A stretch of DNA of 40,146 bases from Conidiobolus incongruus B7586. Taxonomy: Eukaryota > Entomophthoromycota > Entomophthoromycetes > Entomophthorales > Conidiobolaceae. The stretch lies in NCBI GenBank assembly GCA_000697335.1, contig JNEM01016872.1, positions 1 through 40,146 on the forward strand, given 5' to 3'. The first letter of the stretch is position 1. Each line of letters begins with the position of its first letter. Under the pieces are notes generated by a model, which was not told the origin of the DNA, did not search any database, and worked only from the letters and a program-made list of their open reading frames with translations. The position numbers and the translations under genes are program-made. This document shows, piece by piece, positions 21,586-32,142 of the stretch.

Positions 21586-23345
21586 ATATTTAATTTTAAA
21601 ACAATTAAAATTATGCAATTCCAAAGAAAAATTGTAAGTGTAATAAATATGCTTTAGAATTTATATTAATATTTCTATTCAATAACAAATTATTGAAGTT
21701 AAAAAAATGAATAAAATATATTTGGTTTTTTAGATATAAACCTTAATTTTGTTCAATACTGTTTCCAAAGTTTACACTTCAATACCTTTTCAATTATTCA
21801 ATTAAAATATAATATCTATATTTTTATGGCTATGAATTTGTTTTTTATGAATACTACACAATATCACACTAGCACTAATTTTCATATTTATATTTTATTG
21901 AATCTCAATAAATACTCAAAAAAATATGCCTTGTTTTGGAATTAAAATATTAATGAAAAAGAATTGTAAATAAAATTAATATTTTTCAAATAGACTTAAT
22001 ATGAAATCATGTTTTTATTCAATAGTTGAATTATTGAATTCATTATCAATCAAATATAGGATAAAATTTTGTCAAATTATATGTGTAATTAGTACAAATA
22101 TGATTATTGTGTTATAATATTGATTTATTTATTATTACTGAATGAATTATATTTTAATATACTTGATTTTACCCAAGTTTAAATTTTACTGAAATAATTA
22201 TATATAATGACAACCTTTATAAATTGATATCAAACTAAAGTAGCTTTATAATATTTTATTGGTATATTTTTATATATTATAAAAGTAGTGATATATTATT
22301 AGTAAAAATCAACAATATAATGACACTCAATGGTATTGTTAGGAGACCAGATATTTAAATTTTTACTATATTTTATGCCATATATTTTTGTATTCAATGA
22401 TTTATGAATTTTTTATTCAATTTTGTAGAATATTATTAAATTAATTTGAAAAATAGGTATAGTTTTTCTCGCTTAAATTTCACAATTTATTTCCTGATTA
22501 CTATTGTATCCTTGAAATTTAGGTTAATCTTTATCAAATATTACTTGATTTAATATTAAATGATCTTGTTTACTACCTTTAATATCAGAAATAAAGTCAT
22601 TTTACTATTTAATGAAATTTTATATTCTAATTACTTTAGGTCTCCTTCTGCAACTCTAAGCTACACTATGATTACTGCTATTGCTGTATTTAAGCTACAG
22701 ATATTTAATTGATACTTAAAATCCATTGTATCAAATAAGATATTTGAATAAAATTCTAAATATAAAATAATATATTATTCTACAAAATCATATTGGAAAA
22801 ATATATTATAATATTTAAACATTTATATATGTATGTTTAATGGAATTTAATAAATCATAGTTAACAAAAAAATAAAATTGAAAATCGATTACATTTTTAA
22901 ATGATATATTAACTATTGAAAAAAATTAAATTTGATATACATATATAGCATTGTTTAGTATTTTAAATTGATGATATAATATCATTTTTGAAATTTTTAA
23001 GGTATTGAACATATAATTACAGAAGTTTAATATTGAATTTTAATTTTATTTACTCTATAGTACAAAAAAATTTTGTATATCCCAAAGAAAATGGTTAAAT
23101 ATTCAAAAAAGTGAATAAGATAGTATTTGGAAAATTGATTATTATATTGGGAAAGAGCAAAATTTATTACTTTAAATTGAAAAAAAAATTGACAAAAACA
23201 TTTTTACCGTAATATATTTGAAAAATGAACAGTTTTAATGTAGTGAGCTGAGGATAAAAATTTACAATATGAGCTTGACAAAACTTACAAAAGATAAGAA
23301 GTTAACAAAATTATCATTCTTAAAGTCATAATAAAACAATAATAT
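21586..23345. other. AT-rich intergenic DNA
   Basis: No gene, RNA or repeat seen. It lies between the relic belt and the 3' end of the AP endonuclease gene. Confidence 0.5.
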
Positions 23346-24386
23346 TTACTCATCCATATTTTCTAACCACATCACCACTGGCAAATGATCTGAAGCACCA
23401 TAACAATCCCTACGAATCTGAATATCCTTGACCTTGGGGACCAGAGATTCGGAGCATACAAAGTAATCCAGTCTCCAGCCAATGCCCTTGGCGCGACAGC
23501 CTCCGCGCCAACTGAAAAATGTGAAGCAGTCACGTTCGTCGGGATAGAATTCGCGGAACATGTCAACTCTGGGATACTTGGCATCGTTTAGGATATTGGA
23601 GAACCCTTCGCGCTCTTCCTTCGTGAACCCTGCTACTTTATTTTCGTAGTCTTTTGGCTTGGCGACGTCGATAGGCTCGTGGGCGACGTTTAAATCGCCG
23701 GTGTAGATGACTGGCTTAGATTCTTCAAGAGTGTTCAAAAGTTGGAGCATGGCAACGTCCCACTTTTGTTTGAACTTTAATCTAACTAATTTATCACCAG
23801 CGTTGGGAGAGTAAACAGATACCAAGTAGAATTTTTCAAATTCAAGAGTGATAACTCGACCCTCGGTGTCGATGTTAGGAGTACCTAATCCGTACTTAAC
23901 ACTCAAAGGTTTGATTTTGGATAGAACAGCAGTTCCGGAATATCCCTTCTTATCGACGCCGGAGCACGACCAATAGGTATGGGGGTACAGATCCTTGGGG
24001 AAGAGATCGCGAAGTGGCGCTTGCAATTTGGTCTCCTGAATTGAGATAATTGTAGGGTTTTCAGCTTCGACATACTCCTTAAATCCCTTCTTGCAAGCAG
24101 CATTTAACGAAGCAACATTGTAGGTAACTAATTTGATCTGATTTTCTGGTAATGCGCCATAGTTATAAGATTTTGGCATGCTGGTGGTTCTTACTTTGGT
24201 GGGGTACTCCACCTCAACTGATTTGGACTTAGTTAATTTAACGCGTTTTATCACTTGTTCAGTGCAAGAATCTGTAAAAGTCATTTTGAATCTAATATGG
24301 GTAAATGGATATGGTGTTTTTAAAATGTATTTTGTTAGTGGTAATATGTATCGATTAAAATTATTTAAATTTTTAAAAAACATCAT
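23346..24386 (-). CDS. AP endonuclease, ExoIII/APE1 family
   Basis: 346 aa, intronless. It cuts DNA 5' of abasic sites in base excision repair using a divalent metal. The exonuclease-endonuclease-phosphatase fold covers about 85-343. Catalytic residues by comparison with APE1 are N90 (VTYNVASL), E118 (IQETK), Y192 (YSPNAG), D231 and N233 (TGDLNVAHE), D307 (GWRLDYF) and D333/H334 (ASDHLPV). All are present. The first 34 residues have no acidic residue and are rich in Asn, Lys, Arg, Leu, Phe and Tyr, like a mitochondrial presequence. A second ATG at codon 35 (24282-24284) starts MTFTDSCTEQ, followed by a basic, NLS-like stretch (VIKRVKLTKSK). Two starts could give mitochondrial and nuclear forms from one gene; this is inference. 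The gene is clearly G+C-richer than its flanks. Confidence 0.95.
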   Translation of the reverse strand: MMFFKNLNNFNRYILPLTKYILKTPYPFTHIRFKMTFTDSCTEQVIKRVKLTKSKSVEVEYPTKVRTTSMPKSYNYGALPENQIKLVTYNVASLNAACKKGFKEYVEAENPTIISIQETKLQAPLRDLFPKDLYPHTYWSCSGVDKKGYSGTAVLSKIKPLSVKYGLGTPNIDTEGRVITLEFEKFYLVSVYSPNAGDKLVRLKFKQKWDVAMLQLLNTLEESKPVIYTGDLNVAHEPIDVAKPKDYENKVAGFTKEEREGFSNILNDAKYPRVDMFREFYPDERDCFTFFSWRGGCRAKGIGWRLDYFVCSESLVPKVKDIQIRRDCYGASDHLPVVMWLENMDE

Positions 24387-25262
24387 TTAATTTGTGGATT
24401 GGATTTGAAATTTGATTTATTATCGAATTTAATTAAAATAAACTTATGGGTAGAATTCCATTTATTGACTTTCCTCAATTAAACTTTTAAAATATCTTTT
24501 TTTGTATAATATTTAAATTTGAGAATAATAAAATTCTGGACAACTTAAAATTCTTATATCATAGCTGAGGAGTGAAATAGTTATATTTTTTCAACTAAAC
24601 TTAAATTATCATAAAATTAAGCAGTATTTTAAATAAAGCTTTATTTAATTGAATTATATATATTTATGTATTTTCAATTTAAAACTTTTTTGTTTATGAT
24701 AATATATGTGATTAATCAATAATCTAATTTAATTCTAATCTGATAATTTAAAGTAATATGAAATACTTTATAATATATTTTAGGATAAATTAGATAAATT
24801 AGATAAATTAGTAATATTTATATAATTTAATGTTATTCAAATTAACTATCATTTCCAATCATAAGGAATTTAATTTTAAAGCTTTTAAAACATTAGAGTT
24901 GTATTGAAAATATTTCAAACCTGGTGGAGTTTTCAATTTAATTTTTTAAAAATGTACTACAATTTGATTATGATAGTATCTTTGATAACTGAATGATTAG
25001 TAGTGCACGGGTATAAATTTGAGCATTTGAAATTTTAGAGTTGTGATTGAAAAACATCATATATGAAGGTGATTATCTTTATGAGTTTATAATTGTTGAA
25101 TATGGAAATGATCTATTGGTAGTATTAAAACACAATATAAATCTTAAATATTTCTATTATTCAATTTGTTAAGATTAATTAACATACATTATTTTATTAC
25201 TATTATTATTAGTATTAAAAATTGCTGGGTAAAAAATGTAAACAAATATTAATTCTAGTCTA
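24387..25262. other. AT-rich intergenic DNA
   Basis: No gene seen. A 9-bp unit, GATAAATTA, occurs three times in tandem at 24784-24810. Confidence 0.45.
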
Positions 25263-25670
25263 TTATATCGAAGCGACTAACAATCCTGACCCAACAATCA
25301 AACCAGTCAACCAACCAGAATAACCTATTAAAATAGCGCTATTACCGACCCTATTCGTATTAGAATACGTTACGGGAACCAAAGTACGAGCGGGACCCGA
25401 ATTAAAGGTGGTATTTGGGAAACCCTGGAAATTGATAATAATACAGTTTTCATTACATACAGTCTGAATATTACTGCTGGGGCCTCCGTTGCACTGATTC
25501 ACACACCTCTCTGTCTGAGCGATCTGTTGCGGACTGGGATCAGGTACCCCAGCGCAGTATGCCATACAATGAATGCTAGTTCCACAGTTGTTTATTATTA
25601 AACAGTCCTGAAGTGCTGAGGATGTGGCGGATATTAGTAAGGTTACACTGGCTAATTTTAATAATTTCAT
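25263..25670 (-). CDS. Small secreted 8-cysteine protein with GPI-like tail
   Basis: 135 aa. A signal peptide (MKLLKLASVTLLISATSSA) is followed by a compact Cys-rich domain of about 20-80 with eight Cys: C-x6-C-x5-C-x3-C, then after about 15 residues C-x3-C, then C-x3-C. It includes a CAGVPDPSP turn and a Thr-containing TERC. A Pro/Thr/Ser-containing linker follows, and the last 20 or so residues are hydrophobic (LTGLIVGSGLLVASI), as in GPI-anchor signals. So the mature protein is probably secreted and held at the membrane or wall. Similar CxxxC-rich small secreted proteins occur in many fungi with no known activity. The arrangement is not the standard CFEM spacing. Intronless. The gene call is good; function is unknown. 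Confidence 0.8.
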   Translation of the reverse strand: MKLLKLASVTLLISATSSALQDCLIINNCGTSIHCMAYCAGVPDPSPQQIAQTERCVNQCNGGPSSNIQTVCNENCIIINFQGFPNTTFNSGPARTLVPVTYSNTNRVGNSAILIGYSGWLTGLIVGSGLLVASI

Positions 25671-27812
25671 TTTGGTATTATTAGATCAAAGTATTTATTA
25701 ATTAAAAAGAGAGGATGATGATTCAACAATGGTAGTAATCATTTGTTTATATACGAAACATTAGAAAATTGAGATGAGATTTCAAGTTACTTAATTTGTT
25801 AATTGATCAGCCCTGAATATAATTGTTGGATTTAATATTGTAGTCTCCTGGGATTGGGGTTATTCAAAATCATTGGTAATCAATTTCTTTTTATATCAAT
25901 TTTATCAAATTAAGGTAATTTCGTTAATTGTCAAAGTAGTGATTGAAGACTAGTCCTTCGTGATTCTTATATTAGTGTATTTGGGACATTTTTGGGGGAT
26001 TTAGCTAATATTGGTATAATTTAAATATAATATTTAATAATAAGAATACCCGTTCAAAACGTGATAGTATGACTGAAATTATATCTTAAAATTTTGTATA
26101 AAATAAAAATATAAACAATTATATAATTTCAAAATGACATATGAAATCTTACTGCGTTTAAAAAGTAATGCAAAAATCGCATTAACCTAATTTAGATATC
26201 TATTGAATTAATGATCCAATAGTCTACTAAATTCAGAATTTATTAAAATGTTTAAAAATTTTAATGAATTTTAACTCATTCAAATTTGAAAATGAGATTA
26301 ATTATATATTTATTTAAAAATACCAGTTATTTGATAAATATATCAAGAATCAAATATGGTATATTTTTGAATCAGTTTAATGCTTTTTATTTTAAATAAT
26401 TGGTTAATTAGATTATAAATCATAATCAATTTTATATTGTGGGAGTAATTAATTGAAGGATTAATATTTAATATATTCGCAATTATAAATTTGCAATTGT
26501 GTATTGTGAGATTGCTATTTTCAAAAATTTCAAATTTATTTTGCTAATTATGCATTATTGTTTAAATGCCTTAATAAGGCCAAGTAACATCATATTTGTT
26601 GTAAAGACTATAAAAAATAGAAATTTAAATTTAGTAATAGTAAATAAATAATTCAGTTAGATAAATAATATCTTGTGATGTATCTGGTTATTACTTTAGT
26701 TTAACACACAGATGGTCCTCAATTGGAATCAGCGAAATAATTACCAATACTCCACACTGAAATTTTAAATTCATTCTTATTATTTATTGGCACAGTATTT
26801 AATTTTTCCAATTTATCTTTTTTATTTTCAGTTGTTATTATCATTATTAATTTGTTTTAAACCGTAATATATGTTTGCATTTTTATTTTAATTATTTAAA
26901 TTATTGTATCTAATTTTTCTATAATATTTATTATAATAATTTATTTTTCTTAATCACTTTTATTAATACCGTTAGACTTGTATTTTTTGTAATATTATTG
27001 ATTTTACAAATTTGAAATATTTGAGATAAATTCCAATATAACAAAATATAAGATTATATTATTATTATCGACATGAATTCAGTTAATATTAATATTTAAT
27101 AGTAATTTTCGAAATTCAAATAGTGCTTTTTCAATTTCTGAGATAATTTTGGGAATATTAGATCTATTTAGAAGTGTATTAGAGTTCTATTTAACAGTTT
27201 TCTCACCATTTCAACATCATTTAATATTTTCTTCTTAAATACTAACCTTTTTAATTTATAAACTAATTTATATTTAATATTTTTGAAAAATTAAAAATAT
27301 TCAAAAAAAATTCTGAAAATTTTTTAGGGACTAATTAAACTAATAAGTAGCTACTTGCAATACTTGAGAAATTGATAAATAATTTAACGAAATGAATCAA
27401 AGATAATAAAATTAATATCTAATCATTATAAGGTTAATATTATAGCCAACCTTAAACTTTTAAACATAACTTAGCTTGATATCTTTTGCATTATATTTCA
27501 ACTCTATTAGATATTAAATTTAGCCAATTCACCTAATTATATATATTTCCAAAAATAGAATATATACATTAATGAATAAATTAATTTCAACCAAAAATAA
27601 TGTCGATTATCACGTTTTGTTACCCAAATTGTAATTAATAAAGAATTTCAACTTTGGAATAAATAGTCAAGGCTTGATATAATTTATGGATTATTGATTT
27701 ATATTTTGTTATATGAATTTATTAAATCTATGGTTTCTTTAGTTTGGTAGAAAAATTGTAACATTGTTGTAGTGAAAGAAAATAAGTTGTGAATTGAATA
27801 GATAAAGTTAGG
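25671..27812. other. AT-rich intergenic DNA between divergent genes
   Basis: About 2.1 kb with no supportable gene or repeat. It lies upstream of both the 8-cysteine gene and ATG22. No clear regulatory motif stands out. Confidence 0.45.
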
Positions 27813-29466
27813 ATGAATAATATTAAACAATTTTTTAAGAGGACTACTAATTCGGAGTGGGGGTTTTATATTTATGGTATGGGTGTAAGTAATTTCTTCA
27901 AATTAACTAATCACTTTTTTACTAATTTTGAAATTTAGTCGCTCCAGTATGCTGTCCTGGTATTTGGAGTGATCACAGTATTGTTAGAGGCGACCGCTGC
28001 GGAGTCGTCGACACAGGCGGACGGAATCACACCGTGTGATACATCTATCAAGGGGTACAAGTGCTGGATAGATATTTTGGGATGGGCGATCACTCCAACC
28101 ACGTACTCTCTTTACGTTCTTACAATAGGTCACCTTATCCAGGCCTTTTCACTTATTCAGTTCAGTGGTCTGTCTGACCACGGCAATCTTAGAAGCCAAT
28201 TCCTACTGTTATTCACTATTTTGGGAGGCCTTGGCAGTGCGACGATCATTTTTTCAGTGAATAAGTCTGGGTGGTACTGGGTAGCTATAGCCTATATATT
28301 CCTATCATTCGCGTTTAGTTTGGCTATGGCAAACCATGGCTCATACCTTCCAATTTTAGCGGATAGAGATCTCCAAGTTAATTTGAGCGAAGATAAGAAA
28401 GGGCTTTTGGAAGGCGAAACAGAACTCCAAGCCTTGGAACGTACTACAGGTAGACTCAGCGATATCAGTATGATGCTTGGGTTATTTCTTGGTACGGTTG
28501 CTTCCCTAATTTCAGCAATTATATCGTTCCAATTCAATGGATCCAATACCAGGTAAAATCTAATTTTATTTACAATTAACCCTGATTAATTAATCCTTAA
28601 TAGTTTGATTTGGACTTTATTTGTATCAGCATTGGTTTGGTTGATCTTAGGTCTTATTGGCTGGTACATGCTAGAGAATAAGAAAGGCCCTCCTATCAAG
28701 AATAAATTACATTACTTGACCTTGTCGTGGAATAAATGTAAGTTATCCATTGATTCAATTACTCTAATTGAATGGCTAATTTTTATATAATTAAGTGGGT
28801 CACACTTTATCCTGTGCAAGAAGTTATTCGAATATGCTGATTTTATTTATGGGATGGTTCTGCCTCTTAGACTCTGCCAGTATGCTATTCATCCTGTGCA
28901 AATTAATTGGAAAAGTTCAGGTGGGATTGACAGCTGCTGATTTTTTGCTGATGGCATGTTTGACGAGTCCAGTGGAAGTAGTAGGTATCGTGTTTTATAA
29001 TTTTATTCAAAAGAAACTCGGTTTAAATTGTAAGCAGATGATTATTGTTCATTTAATCTATTATCTTATCTTCCCAATTTATTATTTAATTGGCAATTTT
29101 TTGAACTTTGGATTGAGTAGCAAAGCTGAAGTATATATATTTAAATTACTCTTAATCTTCCCCTATAGCCATTTGAGCTCAGTTCAAAGAGTACTTCTAT
29201 CCAATTTCATACCTCTAGGCAGAGAAACAGAATTCTTCTCATTAAATCAAGTATTTGGGCGAGGCACAGCTTGGATTGGTCCGATGTTAGTAGGCTCAGT
29301 GGAATCCTATACTGGGAACATTCGATTGGGCTTTATTTTCCCGATCATTTTTATGCTAATTGGATTAGCATTTATGTGGAATATTGATGTTGACAAAGGA
29401 TTAGATCAAGCTAAAAAAGCTAGTTTATCTTCAGCTGTTTATGAAATGATAGAGGCCGAATCATAA
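27813..29466 (+). CDS. ATG22: ATG22-like vacuolar transporter (four exons)
   Basis: 496 aa from exons 27813-27884, 27939-28552, 28604-28737 and 28796-29466; introns are 54, 51 and 58 nt, starting GTAAGT, GTAAAA and GTAAGT. It is a major-facilitator-fold membrane protein with about 12 hydrophobic spans. Family landmarks include the opening EWGFYIYG...VLLEATA, a loop with SYLPIL, RLSDISMMLGLFLG, the AWF-like MGWFCLLDSAS, and the C-terminal FIPLGRETEFFSLNQVFGRGTAWIGPMLVGSVESYTGNIRLGF, then DVDKG. The last block closely follows the Atg22 pattern G.EaEFF.L....rGssW.GP..vG.....TGniR.gf. In yeast Atg22 exports amino acids such as leucine from the vacuole after autophagic breakdown. Length is close to yeast (528 aa). 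A distant MFS relative is the alternative. Confidence 0.82.
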
Positions 29467-30431
29467 AGAACATTTCAAATCAAACAAAAATTTTGAGTAA
29501 AAAATTTAAACACAAATAAAATGTAGTAATAAATTGAATTATTCTTTTGGCATTCTAGAACAATATTGTTAAAATTGAATCTAATTTTAGATGAAAATTT
29601 TGATCTTTTTGACTAATTGTGCTTAACCAATTTTATATCTTAATCACAAGATTTATTTCTCAAATACAAAGTATAATTATTATAGAAATTTTTAACATCA
29701 TACCTAATCAAGGATTTTATAACTATCATAAATTATATAAAACCAATGTTTTGTATCATAACGAATAATGAAAATTAACTTTTTAATCGTTATTTTTTAT
29801 TAATAAATCACCGATATTTGTAGGCAAATAGTAATAATCGATTATGTGCAACTCTTTAACATAGATATTAATTTTACCTAAAAATGTAACTTTTATAACA
29901 AAAATGTATAATATTGAAATCATTTCTATGTACTCTAGACATTGTATAGCAAACTTTAAGGGATGAAAAATAGGGGAAAGTAAAATCGAGAGTCAGGCGC
30001 TAAAAGGGGTTAGCCTCGGTTCGTTAGCTACCAAGATTACTCAAAGTAACATATTAATTTCTGATCAACTTTCCTTTTATCCAATCAACAATTATGTAAG
30101 TTTAATGTCTTAGAAAGGACCAATTACTTTCCTGTACTATGATTTGTTGAAATGAGGTTCAAAACTAAAATTTGAGGTAAGCTTTATTGGGATTGGTTTT
30201 TAAGTAATACAACTATCTAAATATTTTTATTTTACTGAAATTAATTTGAAAATTTGAAATAGTAGGGTTTAGGGGGTTGAAATAAAATAAACAATGCTCA
30301 CATATAAAAGCTTTAGTTGCTTAAATGATTTTTTCAATTTTTATTGCTTAAAACAATTTATTCAGCTGAATTTTAATACTTTTGTAATATATATTTAATG
30401 GATTTTTGATTTTTAATATATTCAGTTGATT
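29467..30431. other. Intergenic DNA with a G+C-richer block
   Basis: Mostly AT-rich. A block at about 29950-30120 is clearly richer in G+C and holds an imperfect hairpin at 29996-30015 (GGCGCTAA, loop AAGGGG, TTAGCC). A TATATAAAA-like element at about 30301-30309 could be the promoter of the next gene. No protein or known RNA is recognised here. Confidence 0.4.
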
Positions 30432-31058
30432 ATGACGTTATTATTTTACCCAGCAGAATTAAGGCCTAGATCTTATATTTATACGGAGCAAGACAGAATC
30501 GATCTCATGAATTCGAATATCACTGCTTTGCCTCCAGTATTGAGATCAGCAATTGAGCCTGAAAATGGGATATCTCAAATGATCAACTCAGCTTCTCATA
30601 CAGCTAATCCGGAGGAAGGTGGCTCCTCCAAACCAATTATTCCAACGATTTTTTGGAATTGGGATCGATTAATTGAGACTGGAAGTAAGCTCGTACACTT
30701 TAACCATATTGACCTAATACCACAATTTAAAAAAACGGCGCATCTCACTTTTTTTGTCCATATCGCTATTCCAATATTATTTTTAATCGGCTTCATAGTC
30801 TTGGAAATTTTATTTTTACTATATCTGGTCTGGTTCTTTTGGATTGGGTTCATATTTTTAGTATTAATATTCTACAGGACAAAGGACTATATTGAGCTTA
30901 TGCATTACGTCAATCATCCTGAGAGGTATATGCCGAATTTGCCAACTTATACACCTGGATTTTCTCAATCTATGACTCAATTGAATAATCCTCCTCCTCC
31001 GAATTATCTCCATGCTCAATCCTTGCCACCTCCATACGCCTCGATTACTCAAGTTTGA
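30432..31058 (+). CDS. Two-span membrane protein with PPxY motifs
   Basis: 208 aa from ATG 30432. Order: a soluble N-terminus (1-100) with NITALPPVLR and IFWNWDRL; a hydrophobic stretch of about 104-148, long enough for two membrane spans in a hairpin; then a Pro-rich C-terminus. The tail carries PPNY (189-192), PPPY (199-202) and an LPTY variant (170-173). PPxY motifs bind WW domains of Rsp5/Nedd4 ubiquitin ligases, so an Rsp5 adaptor or substrate in endosomal or vacuolar sorting is a reasonable inference. No family is recognised. An alternative model adds an upstream exon, ATG 30294 to 30383, joined across a 42-nt GT...AG intron (30384-30425) in frame. I prefer the shorter form because that intron is shorter than the others here and a TATA-like element lies inside the proposed exon. 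The final part is clearly coding-like in composition. Confidence 0.72.
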   Translation: MTLLFYPAELRPRSYIYTEQDRIDLMNSNITALPPVLRSAIEPENGISQMINSASHTANPEEGGSSKPIIPTIFWNWDRLIETGSKLVHFNHIDLIPQFKKTAHLTFFVHIAIPILFLIGFIVLEILFLLYLVWFFWIGFIFLVLIFYRTKDYIELMHYVNHPERYMPNLPTYTPGFSQSMTQLNNPPPPNYLHAQSLPPPYASITQV

Positions 31059-32068
31059 GATTTGAAAATGTCTTGTAAAATAACATTATTGATAAAGAAT
31101 ATTTGGTATTTAACACTTATCTGTATGTTAATTTATTACTTGAAGTATTATGTTAAAGTTCAAGGAAAATTGTATATACTAAATGAATGTTTATATAAAT
31201 TGTGAGTGTTGATTTTGATCTGATAGATTAAAATTTAAAATACCCAGTTAGGCATTAAAAAGAATATTTTAGTGGGTTAATTAATATAGGATAGTTTTAT
31301 AAAATATAACCAATATTAAAAAATTTATTTTTGGAGATAAATCAAATAATTTTAATTTATAGAAACTATATCATAACACCGATATACATTGTTTCTTCAA
31401 TAATAGCTACAATATAACTTATTTTTCTTGAAGTATTATATGTGTTTTTTTCACTACAAAACATTTTATACAATTTATAACAAACTGTTGAATATGAGAA
31501 ACATAAGAAAATAATGATGAAATAATAATTAATGTCCAATGTTAGAAAAAAAAAGCAAATTAATATTATGGATTTAAATATACGAGTTGTTTGACTTAAC
31601 ATATGTAGATTTACAAGGTCATATCTAAATCTTTTTATCATACTAGAAGACATAGGTGAGATAAGTATATTAAATTAAATTTGGAATCATAGATCTTAAA
31701 TTAATACATTTCAGTTCAATACATTAATTAAAGTGTTTTTTTAATATTTGATATATTGGATTATTTAATCGACTATAACAAAGGAATGTATAAATTAACT
31801 AAATTAATACTATATATAACATCAAGTAGTGTAATAGGAAAACAACTATTATAAATTTAATATATGAATAAATTAGAATATTTTATTATGATCCAAAAAT
31901 GCATTTTCAAAGTTTCTTAAACCTATAATACGAATTGAAAATCTTAAAATCTCATTTAATTAATATTAAATTTGATATATTGATATAAAAAATTGAAATA
32001 AAGTCTTTATAATTATAAATATATCTTAATAAAAAATATTATACTAAAATTTGAATTATAAAAAATTA
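31059..32068. other. AT-rich DNA with one weak ORF
   Basis: 31366-31653 on the minus strand is open for 95 codons (MSSSMIKRFRYDLVNLHMLS...) with two hydrophobic stretches and basic ends. Its base mix is like the surrounding intergenic DNA, so it may be chance. No family is recognised. Nothing else is seen in the interval. Confidence 0.3.
32060..32066 (-). terminator. Pol III terminator of the tRNA-Asn gene
   Basis: On the minus strand a run of six T follows the tRNA 3' end after two or three bases, the usual RNA polymerase III stop signal. Confidence 0.6.
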
Positions 32069-32142
32069 CGCTCCCAGGTGGGCTTGAACCACCAACCTCC
32101 CGATTAACAGTCGGACGCGCTAGCCAATTGCGCCATGGAAGC
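32069..32142 (-). tRNA. tRNA-Asn(GTT)
   Basis: 74 nt. The acceptor GCTTCCA pairs with TGGGAGC with one wobble, and the discriminator is G73. The anticodon loop is CTGTTAA in a GTCCGA/TCGGGA context. The T arm is GGTGG-TTCAAGC-CCACC, a perfect stem. A box TGGCGCAATTGG and B box GGTTCAAGCCC are intact. No intron. The sequence closely follows the standard eukaryotic tRNA-Asn. Confidence 0.97.

Noticed and set aside
29553-29560. TTCTAGAA after the ATG22 stop as a heat-shock element
   Set aside because: It lies in 3' flanking DNA with no gene starting nearby, and the palindrome recurs by chance in the window.
29940-30080. tRNA gene in the G+C-richer block
   Set aside because: A GGTTCGTTAGC word resembles a B box but lacks the required A, and no cloverleaf can be drawn.
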